Origin: an uncultured Opitutia bacterium
Lineage (GTDB): Bacteria; Verrucomicrobiota; Verrucomicrobiia; Opitutales; UBA953
DNA: 16,231 nucleotides
Assembly (NCBI GenBank): GCA_903829855.1
Contig: CAIKRN010000141.1
Location: 1 to 16,231 of the forward strand
Direction: 5' to 3'
This document shows positions 1 to 5,372 of this stretch, in pieces. A model generated the notes under the pieces. That model ran no database searches. It was given only the letters and a program-made list of their open reading frames with translations, and was not told where the DNA came from. The position numbers were made by a program, and so were the translations under genes. Positions within the stretch are counted from its first letter, which is position 1; each line of letters begins with the position of its first letter.

Positions 1-35
1 CACGGTGATATGGGGGCGCGGGAGAGGCAGCGCTA

Positions 36-224
36 GGCGTGTTCTTCGTTCTTGGTTCATTGTTTTTTGCAGCGGTCTCAAGGTAGGGACGGCGGAGCCG
101 CGAGGTGGAAGCGGTTGGCGGTTAGCGGTTGGGAATACAGACGAGGCAGCGGTAGAGAATAGGACGTCGATCGAGATGCGTGCGACTGTGCGCGAACGGA
201 CGGCTGGGGACAGCCGTCCCTACC
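36..224. repeat. 189-bp dispersed repeat, copy A
   Basis: This stretch matches 3290-3478 over its full 189 bp. I count about 15 substitutions and two compensating 1-nt indels, near 91% identity. It has a T-rich head (words GTTCTTCGTTCTTGGTTC, then a six-T run), a plus-strand GGTAG at 82-86 next to a small GC hairpin, three heptamers at 111-131, and a terminal 9-bp hairpin with a CTACC tail. GTAG near one end and CTAC at the other give a BIME-like inverted arrangement of about 140 bp. It has no coding capacity and is most likely a non-autonomous repeat. Confidence 0.85.
198..224 (-). repeat. REP-like hairpin with GGTAG/CTACC tail (1)
   Basis: Perfect 9-bp stem GGACGGCTG (198-206) with CAGCCGTCC (211-219), a 4-nt loop, then CTACC at 220-224. 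Read on the minus strand this is GGTAG followed directly by a hairpin, the layout of REP elements that carry a GTAG tetranucleotide and are handled by RAYT (TnpA-REP) Y1 transposases. An identical unit lies at 3452-3478. Confidence 0.75.
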
Positions 225-235
225 TCGAGACAGAC

Positions 236-261
236 GGACGCGTCGCCGACGCGTCCCTACC
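236..261 (-). repeat. REP-like hairpin with GGTAG/CTACC tail (2)
   Basis: Perfect 9-bp stem GGACGCGTC (236-244) with GACGCGTCC (248-256), loop GCC, then CTACC at 257-261. The stem sequence differs from hairpin 1, but stem length, short loop and tail are the same. Confidence 0.72.
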
Positions 262-265
262 CGGC

Positions 266-316
266 GCGGCGGAGCCGCGAGGTGGAAGCGGTTGGCGGTT
301 GGGAACACAGAGAGGC
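266..316. repeat. Partial internal copy of the 189-bp repeat
   Basis: Repeats the middle of the 189-bp element: a GCGGC-GGA-GCCGC mini-hairpin (266-278), the GAGGTGGAA word, two copies (not three) of the 7-bp unit GCGGTTG (288-301), and the GGGAACACAGAGAGGC stretch. It lacks the T-rich head and the GTAG, so it is a truncated module inserted between REP-like hairpins 2 and 3. Confidence 0.7.
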
Positions 317-329
317 GGCTAGGCAGCTA

Positions 330-355
330 GGGCAGCACGCGGTGCTGCCCCTACC
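330..355 (-). repeat. REP-like hairpin with GGTAG/CTACC tail (3)
   Basis: Perfect 9-bp stem GGGCAGCAC (330-338) with GTGCTGCCC (342-350), loop GCG, then CTACC at 351-355. This is a third unrelated stem sequence with the same geometry and tail, which argues that structure plus the tetranucleotide is conserved rather than simple sequence duplication. Confidence 0.72.
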
Positions 356-369
356 CTCGAGGCCTTTTA

Positions 370-429
370 TCAATTCCGTCCTCGATTCAGTCCTCAACGC
401 AGTCATCAACTCAGTCCTCAATTCTGCCT
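370..429. repeat. Five degenerate 12-bp tandem repeats
   Basis: Five consecutive 12-mers start at 370, 382, 394, 406 and 418 with consensus TCAAYTCAGTCC. Each copy differs from the consensus at a few bases. The block ends 49 bp before the sulfatase start codon, so it falls in its leader or promoter region. No function can be read from it; iterated protein-binding sites or slippage are both possible. Confidence 0.65.
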
Positions 430-478
430 TACCCGCCTTGCCTCCTATCATCCGGCCCTCTAAGCATGGGCTAACCCC

Positions 479-2242
479 ATGCGCCTCCTCCTCGCACTTT
501 GGCTGACCGTTACTGCATCCGCCGCGACGCAGCCGAACGTCGTCATCCTGCTGGCGGATGATGCCGGCTGGGGTGATTACTCGTACAACGGCAACAAGCA
601 GCTCGCCACCCCGCACATCGATTCGATCGCCCAAACCGGAGCGCACTTCGATCGCTTTTACGTCGAGCCCGTCTGCTCTCCGACGCGTGCTGAACTCCTG
701 ACCGGCCGCTACCACCGAAGGACAGGAGTCTACGGCGTTTCTACCGGACAGGAGCGCATGAATCTGGACGAGCATACCTTTGCCGAATCCTTCAAGGCCG
801 CTGGCTACGTCACCGGCATCTTCGGCAAATGGCATAACGGCAGCCAGTGGCCGTACCATCCGCTCGCCCGCGGCTTCGACACCTTCTGGGGCTACACCTC
901 CGGCCATTGGGGCGAATACTTTGACGCCCCCCTCGAGCACAACGGCGTCATGGAGCGCACCCACGGCTACATCGTGGACGTACTTACGGACAAAGCCGTG
1001 CAGTTCATTGAACGGAACAAGGCGAAACCCTTTGTGTGCTACGTGCCCTTCACCACGCCGCACTCGCCGTTCTCCGTACCGCCCGCGGATTGGGCACGCT
1101 TTAAGGATATGCCCATCAGCCAGCAGGCCACCAACGCCCAGGCCGAAATTCCTGACGCGACGCGCTGCGCGCTCGCGATGGTTGAGAATCAGGATCGTAA
1201 CGTCGGCCGCATCCTCGAAAAACTCAAGTCCCTCGGACTCGAGGAGAACACCATCGTCGTTTACTTCTCCGATAACGGTCCGAATACCGCGCGCTGGAAT
1301 GGCGGCATGAAAGGCGTCAAGGCCTCGACTGATGAAGGTGGGGTTCGCTCACCACTGTTCGTGCGCTGGCCGAGCAAAATCGCCGCCGGCACCCAAGTGC
1401 AGAACATCGCTAGCGTCATCGACCTCGCCCCCACCCTGCATGCACTGGCTGGCATCAAGCGCGTGGGCGAAAAGCCCCTGGACGGACGCGACCTCACCCC
1501 ACTGCTGCAACGCGGGCTGGATGCGGACTGGGCACCTCGCCGCATCTTTAACACTTGGGCCAATCATGTCAGCGTGCGCACGCAGACCCATCGCCTGGAC
1601 AACAAAGGCAACCTGTACGACATGGTCGCCGACCCCGGCCAAGTCACCCCCATTCAAGACAAAGAGCCTGGGCTCGCGAAGGAACTCAGCTTGGCGGTCG
1701 TCGCCTGGCGTCAGGAGTTAGATATTGGCCCTGTGGGCAAAGGCCCCGGCAACGCGGTCGATCCACGCCCCCTTTCCATCGGCTACCGGGAATTCCCGGC
1801 CACGATGCTGCCGGCGCGCGATGGTGAACCGCACGGCGAGATGCGACGCAGTTCCAAGGCGCCCAACTCTTCTTATTTCGTCAACTGGACGAAGACCACC
1901 GATACGGCGACGTGGAACATCGAAGTCGTCACCGCCGGCACCTATGTGGTCACCGTCGATTATACCTGCCCGCTAGCGGACGCTGGTTCCACCGTGGAAC
2001 TCACCTTCGAAGAATCACGCCTACGCGGCAAGATCGTCGCGGGATGGGACCCGCCACTCTTGACGGGTCAAGATGTCGTCCCCCGCGGGGAGCACGGCGA
2101 ATCGATCATGAAAGATTTTCATTCCCTCAAGCTAGGTGAAATCAAACTCGAGCCTGGCAAAGGCGAATTGAAACTGCGCGCCATCGATATTCCGGGCAAG
2201 AGCGTCATGGACCTGCGACGGCTGACCCTGACCTTGAAGTGA
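479..2242 (+). CDS. Exported type I sulfatase with C-terminal beta-rich domain
   Basis: A 587-residue sulfatase of the alkaline-phosphatase superfamily that should hydrolyse sulfate esters, probably on a polysaccharide, in the periplasm or outside the cell. Residues 1-16 form a Sec signal peptide ending ASA-A. The N-terminal metal site is seen as ADD at 26-28. The formylglycine motif C-S-P-T-R lies at 66-70, so Cys66 should be oxidised to formylglycine; TGR follows at 75-77. GKWH (116-119), FSDNG (263-267) and DLAPTL (315-320) are the other family signatures. From about 430 to 587 there is an extra beta-rich region, possibly carbohydrate-binding, not part of the minimal sulfatase. The start is ATG after AACCCC, giving an immediate signal peptide; no Shine-Dalgarno is present. 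No maturase gene is in the window. The exact substrate cannot be read. Confidence 0.95.
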   Translation: MRLLLALWLTVTASAATQPNVVILLADDAGWGDYSYNGNKQLATPHIDSIAQTGAHFDRFYVEPVCSPTRAELLTGRYHRRTGVYGVSTGQERMNLDEHTFAESFKAAGYVTGIFGKWHNGSQWPYHPLARGFDTFWGYTSGHWGEYFDAPLEHNGVMERTHGYIVDVLTDKAVQFIERNKAKPFVCYVPFTTPHSPFSVPPADWARFKDMPISQQATNAQAEIPDATRCALAMVENQDRNVGRILEKLKSLGLEENTIVVYFSDNGPNTARWNGGMKGVKASTDEGGVRSPLFVRWPSKIAAGTQVQNIASVIDLAPTLHALAGIKRVGEKPLDGRDLTPLLQRGLDADWAPRRIFNTWANHVSVRTQTHRLDNKGNLYDMVADPGQVTPIQDKEPGLAKELSLAVVAWRQELDIGPVGKGPGNAVDPRPLSIGYREFPATMLPARDGEPHGEMRRSSKAPNSSYFVNWTKTTDTATWNIEVVTAGTYVVTVDYTCPLADAGSTVELTFEESRLRGKIVAGWDPPLLTGQDVVPRGEHGESIMKDFHSLKLGEIKLEPGKGELKLRAIDIPGKSVMDLRRLTLTLK

Positions 2243-2284
2243 GGCGTCCTTGACGGACGGACAAGTGGCGACCAATTTGGTCAG

Positions 2285-2494
2285 ATGAAGAACATGATGC
2301 TGCTGTTGCTCGGAGTGCGGTTATTATTTCTGGCAGTAGCTTCGCTTGGTTGTTTTTTTGCGATACTCTCCGCGGGGCGGCCGGGCGTGGAGTGGTATTG
2401 GCCTGTCGGCGGCTTGGTTGGCCTAGGCCTTTGCGGATTCCTGATCGGCCAGGTCTGGAAGTCGATTAAAGCGGTGCAGTCGCCGAAGAAGTGA
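2285..2494 (+). CDS. Small two-helix membrane protein, unknown function
   Basis: A 69-residue reading frame 42 bp after the sulfatase stop. I do not recognise a family. Two hydrophobic stretches, about residues 4-30 and 38-57, predict two transmembrane helices, and the C-terminus is short and basic (KSIKAVQSPKK), which would favour a cytoplasmic tail. The composition is clearly membrane-like rather than random, and the frame fills the gap between two exported enzymes on the same strand. There is no clear ribosome binding site, but that is true of most genes here. It could be a real small envelope protein; a chance frame is less likely but not excluded. Confidence 0.55.
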   Translation: MKNMMLLLLGVRLLFLAVASLGCFFAILSAGRPGVEWYWPVGGLVGLGLCGFLIGQVWKSIKAVQSPKK

Positions 2495-2532
2495 GCGGTG
2501 GGCCCGCGTGGTCGGCTAGGCTTAATTGACTA

Positions 2533-2562
2533 CCCCTACCCCTGCCCCTACCCCTACCCCTT
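2533..2562. repeat. Five tandem CCCCTA hexamers directly before a start codon
   Basis: Hexamers CCCCTA, CCCCTG, CCCCTA, CCCCTA, CCCCTT run without a gap and end 2 nt before the ATG at 2565. The template strand therefore has five runs of four G spaced by 2 nt, a strong G-quadruplex candidate, and the mRNA-like strand could form an i-motif. It occupies exactly the place where a Shine-Dalgarno sequence would lie. Confidence 0.85.
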
Positions 2563-2564
2563 AT

Positions 2565-3233
2565 ATGCTTCGCCTCTCCCTCGCGCTGATTGTACTCCTC
2601 TCCTTCGCTGCCAACGCCTGCGCCCAGGCTAAGTTGCAGAAGATTCTGTTCGTCGGGAACAGCATCACGTTGCACGGACCCAAGGCCGATATTGATTGGC
2701 ACGGCAACTGGGGCATGGCGGCGACGTCGGAGGACAAGGATTACGTCCACCTCGTGACGAAAGCCCTCGCCGCCAAGCAAGGCGCGACGCCCGTGATCAT
2801 GGTCAAGAACGTCGCTGACTTTGAACGCAACCACCTCGGCTATGACATTGCTGGCAAGTTTACGGATGCCGCCGCCTTCAAGGCCGACCTCATCATTCTG
2901 TGCATCGGCGAGAATGTCGCCGCACTGAAGACCCCCGCTGACCAGGCCAAGTATCAGGAACAAGTCACCGCCTTGCTGAAGACCCTCAAGTCCAACCCTC
3001 AGGCCGCCGTTATCGTGCGGAGCAGCTTCTGGGCTAACGCCGCGAAAGATACCGCGATGCGTCAGGCCTGCGAAGCCGTCGGCGGCACGTTCGTGGACAT
3101 CAGCGCCTTAGGGAAAGATGAGCAGAACTACGGTCGATCGGAGCGCCCGTATAAGCATGCTGGCGTGGCCAATCATCCTGGTGATCGCGGCATGGCGGCA
3201 ATTGCCGAGGCGATTCTCAAAGCGGTGAAGTAA
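2565..3233 (+). CDS. Secreted SGNH/GDSL-type hydrolase
   Basis: A 222-residue exported protein of the SGNH hydrolase type (esterase, lipase or deacetylase fold). I place the start at ATG 2565 because it opens a signal peptide (residues 1-20, ending NACA-Q); the frame can be extended to a TTG at 2526, but only through the CCCCTA repeat. Block I appears as GNSIT at 31-35 with the presumed nucleophile Ser33. Block III appears as G-E-N at 115-117, with Asn117 as oxyanion-hole candidate. The terminal block is N-H-P at 203-205 with His204. The usual Asp three residues before this His is Val201, so the classical DxxH is not seen and a dyad or another acid must serve. Next to a sulfatase, a glycan O-deacetylase role is plausible but inferred. 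Confidence 0.8.
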   Translation: MLRLSLALIVLLSFAANACAQAKLQKILFVGNSITLHGPKADIDWHGNWGMAATSEDKDYVHLVTKALAAKQGATPVIMVKNVADFERNHLGYDIAGKFTDAAAFKADLIILCIGENVAALKTPADQAKYQEQVTALLKTLKSNPQAAVIVRSSFWANAAKDTAMRQACEAVGGTFVDISALGKDEQNYGRSERPYKHAGVANHPGDRGMAAIAEAILKAVK

Positions 3234-3289
3234 AGACCAAGCGGCAGCGTTTCGGGTGGCAGGTGGCAGCCCCAGATGGCGGGTGGCGG

Positions 3290-3478
3290 GGCGTGTTCTT
3301 CGTTCTTGGTTCATTGTTTTTTTGCAGCGGTCTCAAGGTAGGTGCGGCTAAGCCGCGAGGTGGAAGCGGTTGGCGGTTAGCGGTTGGGAATACAGAGAGG
3401 CAGCGGCAGAGAATAGGAGGTCGATTGAGGTGCGCATCTCCGTCCGCGAACGGACGGCTGGGGACAGCCGTCCCTACC
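3290..3478. repeat. 189-bp dispersed repeat, copy B
   Basis: Second copy of the element at 36-224, in the same orientation and about 3.25 kb downstream. It lies between the SGNH hydrolase stop and the terminator of the minus-strand redox cluster. Differences cluster in two places: the first hairpin (GCGGC-TAA-GCCGC at 3344-3356, where copy A has a shorter stem) and the variable block near 3430-3446. The terminal hairpin (3452-3473) and CTACC tail are identical to copy A. Strong conservation of the hairpin with a drifting spacer suggests that the hairpin is the functional part. Confidence 0.85.
3452..3478 (-). repeat. REP-like hairpin with GGTAG/CTACC tail (4)
   Basis: The same 22-nt hairpin as at 198-219 (stem GGACGGCTG / CAGCCGTCC, 4-nt loop), followed by CTACC at 3474-3478. 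It forms the right end of repeat copy B and sits 27 bp before the poly-A side of the minus-strand terminator. Confidence 0.75.
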
Positions 3479-3505
3479 AAGAGGCATGCCTGTATCGATG
3501 CCCAC

Positions 3506-3530
3506 AAAAAAGCCCCCGAGGTCGGGGGCT
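3506..3530 (-). terminator. Rho-independent terminator of the minus-strand redox cluster
   Basis: On the minus strand: an 8-bp perfect GC stem GCCCCCGA / TCGGGGGC (plus coordinates 3512-3519 and 3522-3529) followed by six T residues (plus 3506-3511). It begins 21 bp after the stop codon of the DoxX-like gene. This is the clearest intrinsic terminator in the window. Confidence 0.9.
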
Positions 3531-3551
3531 GATTCGTGAGGCCGAGGAGGC

Positions 3552-4058
3552 TTACTTGCCGCCGCAGCAACCGCCGGTCGAGGCAGGCTTCTCGGAGGAG
3601 CAGCAGGAGCTGTCCTTGGCTTCGCCACCGCAGCAGCTGGCACCACAGCAACCCGACCCGCAGCACGCGAGACAGCAGAAACCCTGGCGTCCTACGTAAC
3701 CAAGGAAGAGTACAGCAAGCGTTATGACGATGACAACCGGGTCGTAGACCTGCTTGAGAAGTAGAGTCACGAGCACGATATTAAAGGTGATGGCACCGAT
3801 CAGGGCGACACCCCAGCCACGCGTGCAAGCACGAAGGAGAAGCAGGCCACCAATCACCTCAAGGCCCTTGATGATGGCGAGGTAGGACGTACCGGTCATG
3901 GCGGTGAAGTAAGCTTTAGTCAGAACCGTCGCTTCTGGCGAAGACGGAGCCGCAGGAGCCGGCAAAACGGACTTAATCGCCGGAACGAAGAAGCTCAGAC
4001 CGAAGATGATGAAGGATACCCCGAGGAGGATAGCGACGATGTTGGCAGTTTTTTTCAT
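3552..4058 (-). CDS. DoxX-like membrane protein with cysteine-pair-rich tail
   Basis: A 168-residue integral membrane protein. Hydrophobic segments at about 6-26, 58-76, 81-102 and 106-123 give four helices, the size and pattern of DoxX-like/DUF small membrane proteins; the family call is tentative. The last 41 residues are unlike the rest: six Cys-Cys pairs at 128-129, 132-133, 137-138, 142-143, 152-153 and 164-165, separated by Gly, Ser, Ala and Lys. Such spacing suggests soft-metal binding (Cu, Zn, Cd, Hg) or a thiol buffer, but this is inference. It starts ATG at 4058 with a basic MKK, ends just before the strong terminator at 3506-3530, and lies 46 bp downstream of the CDGSH gene in the same direction, so it is probably the last gene of a redox or iron-related operon. 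Confidence 0.75.
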   Translation of the reverse strand: MKKTANIVAILLGVSFIIFGLSFFVPAIKSVLPAPAAPSSPEATVLTKAYFTAMTGTSYLAIIKGLEVIGGLLLLRACTRGWGVALIGAITFNIVLVTLLLKQVYDPVVIVITLAVLFLGYVGRQGFCCLACCGSGCCGASCCGGEAKDSSCCSSEKPASTGGCCGGK

Positions 4059-4104
4059 AGCAAAGGCAGGTTAGCTTAAAAGACGGCTTATGAAAGGGCT
4101 AAGT

Positions 4105-4344
4105 TCAGAGGGCCTTGTGGGATCCGTCGCAGAGCGCACCCTTTTTGGAGTGCTTGCAGGCACAGAAGTAGACGGTGCCATTAGTCTCGGCCTTATAAGG
4201 GACTGGCGTGAACGCGGAACCCTTGTGAGCGCCGTCGCAGAAGGGCTGCGTCTTGCTGTGGCCGCATGAGCACCAGTAGTAGGTCTTGCCGGCTTCGACG
4301 AGCACGGGGAGAGGAGATTTCTGGGGGATGTGGGGGGTGGACAT
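4105..4344 (-). CDS. Double CDGSH-type [2Fe-2S] iron-sulfur protein
   Basis: A 79-residue soluble protein with two CDGSH zinc-finger-like motifs, each expected to hold one [2Fe-2S] cluster by three Cys and one His. Motif 1: Cys25, Cys27, Cys36, His40 (CDGAH). Motif 2: Cys61, Cys63, Cys72, His76 (CDGSH). All eight ligands are present. Motif 1 keeps the usual Pro two residues before the third Cys; motif 2 has Ala there. This is the normal length for bacterial tandem CDGSH proteins (mitoNEET-like), which act in electron transfer or iron-sulfur handling. No signal peptide, so cytoplasmic. It sits 53 bp after the pirin gene and 46 bp before the DoxX-like gene. A TATACT word on the minus strand (plus 4374-4379) could be a -10 for internal initiation, but no -35 is visible. 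Confidence 0.93.
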   Translation of the reverse strand: MSTPHIPQKSPLPVLVEAGKTYYWCSCGHSKTQPFCDGAHKGSAFTPVPYKAETNGTVYFCACKHSKKGALCDGSHKAL

Positions 4345-4397
4345 GAGAGGAGAGTATGGAGTTTGAAGTATCGAGTATAGGGGAAAGCAGGAAAATC

Positions 4398-5099
4398 TTA
4401 CGCGAGGTCGAAGAGGAGGGCTTCGACCGGGCCGGCGGATTTGAAGGTAAACGTGCCAGCGTCTTCCGATTTGACCGCATCGCCGGGCGAAAGTTTCAGC
4501 CCTTCGATCTCAATTTCGCCCGCAATGAGTTGAAACCAGAGTCCCCTGCCCTCGGCGAGAGGGTGCGAGGTCGTGCCTGCCGCCTGGGTCTTCACCCGAT
4601 ACACATCGGCGTCTTGGCTAATGTGGGCAGAGCCATCGCGACCATCGCGGGAGATGATCAAGACCTTGGGTGCAGCCAGCTGCTCGGCCGTCGGGGTCCA
4701 TTCGGCGTAGCGCGGCTTAAGATTGGCCCGGTCCGGCATGATCCATATTTGAATTAAATGGAGCCGCTCGGTCTGCGAAGGATTGACCTCACTGTGCTTC
4801 ACGCCACTCCCGGCGCTCATCACTTGAATCTGCCCGGGCAAGAGCTGGGCGTGATTGCCCAGACTATCCTTATGCTCGATGGCCCCCTCGAGGACATACG
4901 TGAAAATTTCCATATCCTTATGGCCGTGCGTCGGGAACCCCATGCCCGGCGCAACCAAGTCCTGATTGATGACGCGAAGGGACCGGAAGGCCATGTGGGC
5001 TGGGTCATAGTAATCCGCGAAGCTGAAGCTATGTCGGGCGACCAACCAGCCGTGGTCAGCAAAACCGCGGTCAGCGGAACGTCTTACCGTGAGGTGCAT
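4398..5099 (-). CDS. Pirin family protein (YhhW-like bicupin)
   Basis: A 233-residue pirin of the bacterial YhhW type; E. coli YhhW has about the same length, is a two-domain cupin and has quercetin 2,3-dioxygenase activity in vitro. The N-terminal cupin keeps all four metal ligands, His58, His60, His102 and Glu104 (motifs FPTHGHKDME and GVKHSE), plus the family stretch YVLEGAIEHKDS. The C-terminal cupin (about 145-233) is typically without metal. I chose ATG 5099 because residue 1 then aligns with the usual pirin start; the frame extends upstream to GTG 5138 / ATG 5135, behind a GAGGGG, so 13 more residues are possible. It is the first gene of the minus-strand cluster and diverges from tRNA-Pro. 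The physiological role of pirins is mostly unknown; oxidative-stress or redox roles are suggested by the neighbours. Confidence 0.93.
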   Translation of the reverse strand: MHLTVRRSADRGFADHGWLVARHSFSFADYYDPAHMAFRSLRVINQDLVAPGMGFPTHGHKDMEIFTYVLEGAIEHKDSLGNHAQLLPGQIQVMSAGSGVKHSEVNPSQTERLHLIQIWIMPDRANLKPRYAEWTPTAEQLAAPKVLIISRDGRDGSAHISQDADVYRVKTQAAGTTSHPLAEGRGLWFQLIAGEIEIEGLKLSPGDAVKSEDAGTFTFKSAGPVEALLFDLA

Positions 5100-5166
5100 C
5101 CCCGTTAACTTGGGCCGAAATGCGCCGAAGTCCATCACCCCTCGCCCTTTTCTCGTCGGAATTTGT

Positions 5167-5197
5167 TTGAAAACACCCCCGCCGATTGGTCTATACT
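5167..5197 (+). promoter_or_regulatory. Likely sigma-70-type promoter of tRNA-Pro
   Basis: TATACT at 5192-5197 is a good -10 element, placed 12 bp before the mature tRNA 5' end. TTGAAA at 5167-5172 is a good -35, but the spacer is 19 bp, slightly long. Position and direction fit tRNA transcription. Confidence 0.6.
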
Positions 5198-5209
5198 CAA
5201 TGCACGTGT

Positions 5210-5286
5210 CGGGCAGTGGCTCAATCTGGTAGAGCGCTGCTTTCGGGTAGCAGAGGCTGAGAGTTCAAATCTCTCCTGCCCGACCA
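5210..5286 (+). tRNA. tRNA-Pro(CGG)
   Basis: A 77-nt tRNA with encoded CCA (5284-5286). Acceptor stem CGGGCAG (5210-5216) pairs with CTGCCCG (5276-5282), discriminator A5283. T8 and G9 follow the acceptor. D stem GCTC/GAGC, anticodon stem CTGCT/AGCAG with loop TTCGGGT and anticodon CGG at 5244-5246 followed by G37, reading the proline codon CCG. T arm GAGAG-TTCAAAT-CTCTC. All arms pair without mismatch. It sits alone between the pirin gene (divergent) and the sugar isomerase-like gene, with a promoter before it and a strong hairpin after it. No integrated element is seen at its 3' end in this window. Confidence 0.96.
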
Positions 5287-5292
5287 ATTTAA

Positions 5293-5326
5293 AGACCCTG
5301 GGGATATTTCGATGTCCCCAGGGTCT
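5293..5326 (+). terminator. Strong hairpin after tRNA-Pro, probable terminator
   Basis: A perfect 12-bp stem (5293-5304 with 5315-5326, AGACCCTGGGGA / TCCCCAGGGTCT) with a 10-nt loop starts 7 nt after the tRNA CCA. The downstream sequence is TCCTGCTT rather than a clean T run, so termination may be partial; 46 bp later the sugar isomerase-like gene starts, so read-through could feed the operon. Confidence 0.65.
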
Positions 5327-5372
5327 CCTGCTTGGAGGTTGAAGAGCCCAGCGGGTGGGCCCCTAATTCCCC

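Larger units (their letters stand above)
1..478. repeat. Gene-free intergenic repeat array upstream of the sulfatase
   Basis: No credible gene is seen in these 478 bases; the short reading frames are made of repeat sequence and recur in the intergenic DNA near 3300. From left to right the array holds a 189-bp repeat (36-224), a second GC-rich hairpin with a CTACC tail (236-261), a shortened copy of the middle of the repeat (266-316), a third CTACC-tailed hairpin (330-355), and five 12-bp degenerate direct repeats (370-429). The sulfatase start follows at 479. No convincing -10/-35 pair was found for the sulfatase. The structure resembles a mosaic of REP-like modules. Confidence 0.8.

Noticed and set aside
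370..429. CRISPR-like array
   Set aside because: Units are 12 bp, contiguous and degenerate with no spacers; no cas gene is present.
180..506. Plus-strand frame with an iterated (N/D)SVL(N) pattern
   Set aside because: The repeating residues are a direct consequence of the 12-bp DNA repeat, and the frame begins inside a dispersed repeat and overlaps the sulfatase start.
257..1063. Long minus-strand open frame (268 codons) across the repeat array and the start of the sulfatase
   Set aside because: It runs antisense through clear sulfatase motifs and through the REP-like repeats; the product has no recognisable domain and is a shadow of GC-rich coding sequence.
2244..2260. Hairpin CGTCC-TTGAC-GGACG after the sulfatase as terminator
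   Set aside because: The stem is only 5 bp and no T run follows, so it is too weak to call.
2526..2564. Upstream TTG start of the SGNH hydrolase
   Set aside because: It would add 13 residues encoded by the CCCCTA repeat (TPTPAPTPTP) in front of a normal signal peptide; ATG 2565 is the better start.
3263..3532. Small plus-strand frame similar in words to one at 5-322
   Set aside because: The similarity is due to the 189-bp repeat at DNA level; frame-breaking indels and the lack of any domain argue against a gene.
5210..5372. Possible integration site at tRNA-Pro
   Set aside because: No integrase, no direct repeat of the tRNA 3' end and no composition shift were seen; the hairpin behind it is better explained as a terminator.
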